A stretch of 64,000 nucleotides of DNA from Saprospiraceae bacterium (GTDB lineage: Bacteria > Bacteroidota > Bacteroidia > Chitinophagales > Saprospiraceae): contig JALHOZ010000004.1 in assembly GCA_022842725.1 (NCBI GenBank), forward strand, positions 124,001-188,000. The letters are read 5' to 3'. Position 1 is the first letter of the stretch, and the number at the start of each line of letters is the position of its first letter. Positions 61,620 to 64,000 of the stretch are shown here, piece after piece. The notes under the pieces are model-generated. The model had not been told where the DNA came from. It made no database searches and saw only the letters and a list, made by a program, of their open reading frames with translations. Made by a program: the position numbers and the translations under genes.

Positions 61620-64000
61620 ATGAAACCATTTATCATCATCCTTCTGGTTATTTCCGGATTTCAAATCATAACGTCAGGACAAAGGGTATCCTCAGACAGT
61701 ACCTTTACGTCCGGTTTATCTTTTGAAATCATTTTTGATCACCTTACGGAAAAAGAAGGTTTGAGTCATAATATGGTGACTTCTATGATACGCGATCGCG
61801 AAGGCATCTTATGGATCGGGACCCAAAGCGGATTAAACAGATACGATGGAAAAAGGATAGAAATATTCAGAAATAAAAAAGGCGATCCTTCCGCATTAAA
61901 ACAAAACCTGATAACGGATATGACACTCGATCCTTCAGGTGACATTTGGTGTGGTACCGAAGATGGTATCATCTGCTACCTCAAAAAAACAAATACTTTT
62001 ACACCGTACTTTTTACAAAAACCCGGATATATTCCCAGAATTGATTGTATCGTCAGTGACCATCGGGGTAAGATTTGGGCAGGTGGCGCTCACGGTCTTT
62101 CAAAACTCGACCCGGAAACAAAAAAAATTATACCTATTGCCCAAAACAATGCAGGTATCCATGGTTTGCCAAACCACAAACTGATCAAAAACAGTCTGGT
62201 TTTTGATCAAAAAAATAATGGCCTTTGGATAGGTACTTCTAAAGGAATGGCTTTTTTTGATATCCGAACTGAAAAAATAACCAGTATTCTGAATACCGGA
62301 AATCGTGATATTTTTAACGACCATTGGATTTCAGCCCTTCATCTTTCACCCAATGGGATGTTATGGTATTATGACAATACAACACAGGATATCATTGGGT
62401 ACAATACAATAAAAAGCAAGCTGATATATAAATTTCCTTTAAAAAACAAACTTTTAGATCCGCACAACGGGTTCATTTTTGAAACGGGTACACACGAAAT
62501 ATGGTATTCAAGCAATAGTTATGAAATCATTCGGATAAACTACCAAAACGGTATAAAGTACGAATTAATAAAAAATGATATCACCAATCCGGCTTCGATC
62601 GCAGGAGATTTGATTTGCGCAGCTTTTGAAGACGAAGACCAAACCGTTTGGCTGGGTACCATAGCAGGAATTTCAAGATATAATCATAAAAAATCCTTTT
62701 ACAGAAAGGTAAAAGCATCACAGATTTTTCCGGAATTGGAGGAAAACTGAAAAATTACCTGCTTAGCAGAAAACCCTAAAAAGACAGAGTGGTGGATGGG
62801 TTCGAGAAGCAATAAAATCTACATCTTTGATTACAAAACGGGAGCATGGAATCATCTGGATCTGGCTGAATTTCCCATAGACAAAAAAGCAACATATCTC
62901 ACAGATATCGAATTCATTGGTGATGAAGCAGTGTTATGTTTTGCCGGTGCTCCGACCTACCAATACAACCCAAAAACTAAAAAAATGGTACCTTTCAAAG
63001 CGTTGACAGGATCATTTAAAGACTATAAAACCCGTGTGATAGTTCAGGAAACAGATTCTACCTATTTGTTTGGAAATAAACTGCCACTTTTACGCTGGAA
63101 TAAAAACACAAACCGTATACAGGAATTAAAATATTTTAAAACTTTTGATAAAAACAATGTAAAATATGATGCCGGCTGGTTGAATGCTCAAAAAAACAAA
63201 GGAGCCTGGCTGGCTTTATCAAATCAGGACTTAGGATATATCCATCCCGGAGATTCTCTGGTGTATCCGGTTATTTTGCCAATCGGACAAAACATATTTA
63301 AAGGAGGGTATATCAATGCTTTACATGTCGATAAAAAAGGAGATGTATGGCTGACCTATTCAACTCAGGGTTTATACCACGTGAAAAAAAAGACATCAAA
63401 TTTTACATCCTCAGACGATTATACAATGGAACAATGGACCATGTCAGAAGGTCTTGTTAATGATATTTTATTATCAGCAGTGTCTGATAATCAGGGCAAT
63501 ATATGGTGTGCTTCTTTTAATAAATTTTCGATTTTTAATACCCAAAACAATCATTTCCGAAATTTTAAAATTCGTCAAAGCGACAATAATCCTTTTTATT
63601 ATAATTATATGATCCCTCTCACCAATGGTAATATCCTGACCAATATCAGAGGAGATCTCATCGAGTTTGACCCAACCAAAATCCAGGTTACCAAACCCGG
63701 CAATCCGGTAATATTGAGTACCATAACTTTGCCGGACAGAAAAATTTTTATCGACCATATGGCTGAAGTAAACCTTCAACCAAATGAAAACTTTATCAAA
63801 ATTGGGTTCGGATCTCTGAGTGTGCCGGCCTTTACCACCTATACCTTTGAATACAAACTGGAAGGCATCAATGAAGATTGGATTAAAACCGATGAAAATG
63901 CCGAAGCCTCTTATACCAACTTGCAACCGGGAAGTTACACTTTCAGATTGAGGTCAGTATCCTCCGAATTTGATTGGAAATCTACTGAAAAAACTTTTAA
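61620..64000 (+). pseudogene. two-component propeller (Reg_prop/Y_Y_Y) sensor, interrupted by TGA and cut by the window end
   Basis: Signal peptide MKPFIIILLVISGFQIITSGQ from ATG 61620 (frame open from 61590). Then beta-propeller repeats of the Reg_prop type: DHLTEKEGLSHNMVTSMIRDREGILWIGTQSGLNRYDGK, DPSGDIWCGTEDGI, NNGLWIGTSKGMA, and so on. A TGA stop at 62748-62750 ends the first part after PELEEN, but the same frame continues without another stop to the last base: KITCLAENPKKTEWWMGS, further propeller blades, and a Y_Y_Y domain near 63840-63950 (FEYKLEGINEDWIKTD, YTNLQPGSYTFRLRS). A kinase, LytTR or AraC output domain probably follows outside the window. Confidence 0.8.

Noticed and set aside
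62748-62750. UGA recoded as an amino acid
   Set aside because: UGA ends many intact genes in the window, including those with ATGA overlaps, so the code is standard. A nonsense change or sequence error is simpler.

Overview
The window looks like chromosomal DNA of a Bacteroidota bacterium, most likely a Saprospiria-like lineage; the lineage call is inference. The signs are type IX secretion (T9SS) C-terminal sorting domains, SprB-like and ELWxxDGT repeats, FG-GAP/ASPIC proteins, a CarboxypepD_reg TonB receptor, two OmpH/Skp genes, type B bL31, low GC, almost no Shine-Dalgarno sequences and TAnnTTTG -7 promoter boxes. The standard genetic code applies, because many genes end in TGA within ATGA overlaps. 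No tRNA, rRNA, CRISPR array or intact insertion sequence was seen.

Layout. 0-7.9 kb: membrane-anchored patatin lipase, 3-hydroxyacyl-CoA dehydrogenase, small lipoprotein, an M1-peptidase-like protein without a zinc site joined to a beta-barrel-like region, and an alpha/beta hydrolase. 8.3-15.2 kb: three tandem LRR surface proteins whose C-terminal halves are almost the same but whose LRR regions differ. 15.2-25.4 kb: a tightly coupled eight-gene minus-strand operon (small membrane protein, UnbU/RnfD-like + UnbV/ASPIC fusion, fatty-acid desaturase, Rieske oxygenase, B12-type radical SAM enzyme, GNAT-like protein, GH3-type acid-amido synthetase, tandem-GNAT protein). A broken LRR-gene tail lies just upstream of its promoter. 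This operon is the best candidate for an undescribed system: it resembles a tailoring and conjugation pathway for a lipid-like or aromatic acid, with its own membrane redox protein.

25.8-36 kb: an ELWxxDGT surface protein, YgiQ, DUF1801, a Fic enzyme, MurI with two Skp chaperones, bL31B and a GlmU-like protein. 36-43 kb: a compact RDD / SpoIIM / DUF4129 / DUF4350 / MoxR / DUF58 operon. 43-49 kb: an Rpn-type nuclease, a TIGR01777 epimerase, bS21 with a well-formed promoter, and a conserved small protein placed before a heme/siderophore-type TonB receptor.

49-64 kb: accessory and surface genes. They include a DKNYY lipoprotein, an FG-GAP protein with a frameshift, a gingipain-like T9SS protein with doubtful catalytic residues, an acetyltransferase, a three-gene T9SS/lipoprotein/DUF3592 operon, a Tat-type flavin amine oxidase with a downstream globin, and a two-component propeller sensor with an internal TGA that runs off the window. 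Interrupted or decayed genes cluster among surface and sensory proteins (LRR tail, FG-GAP protein, propeller sensor, a small remnant near 49.4 kb).
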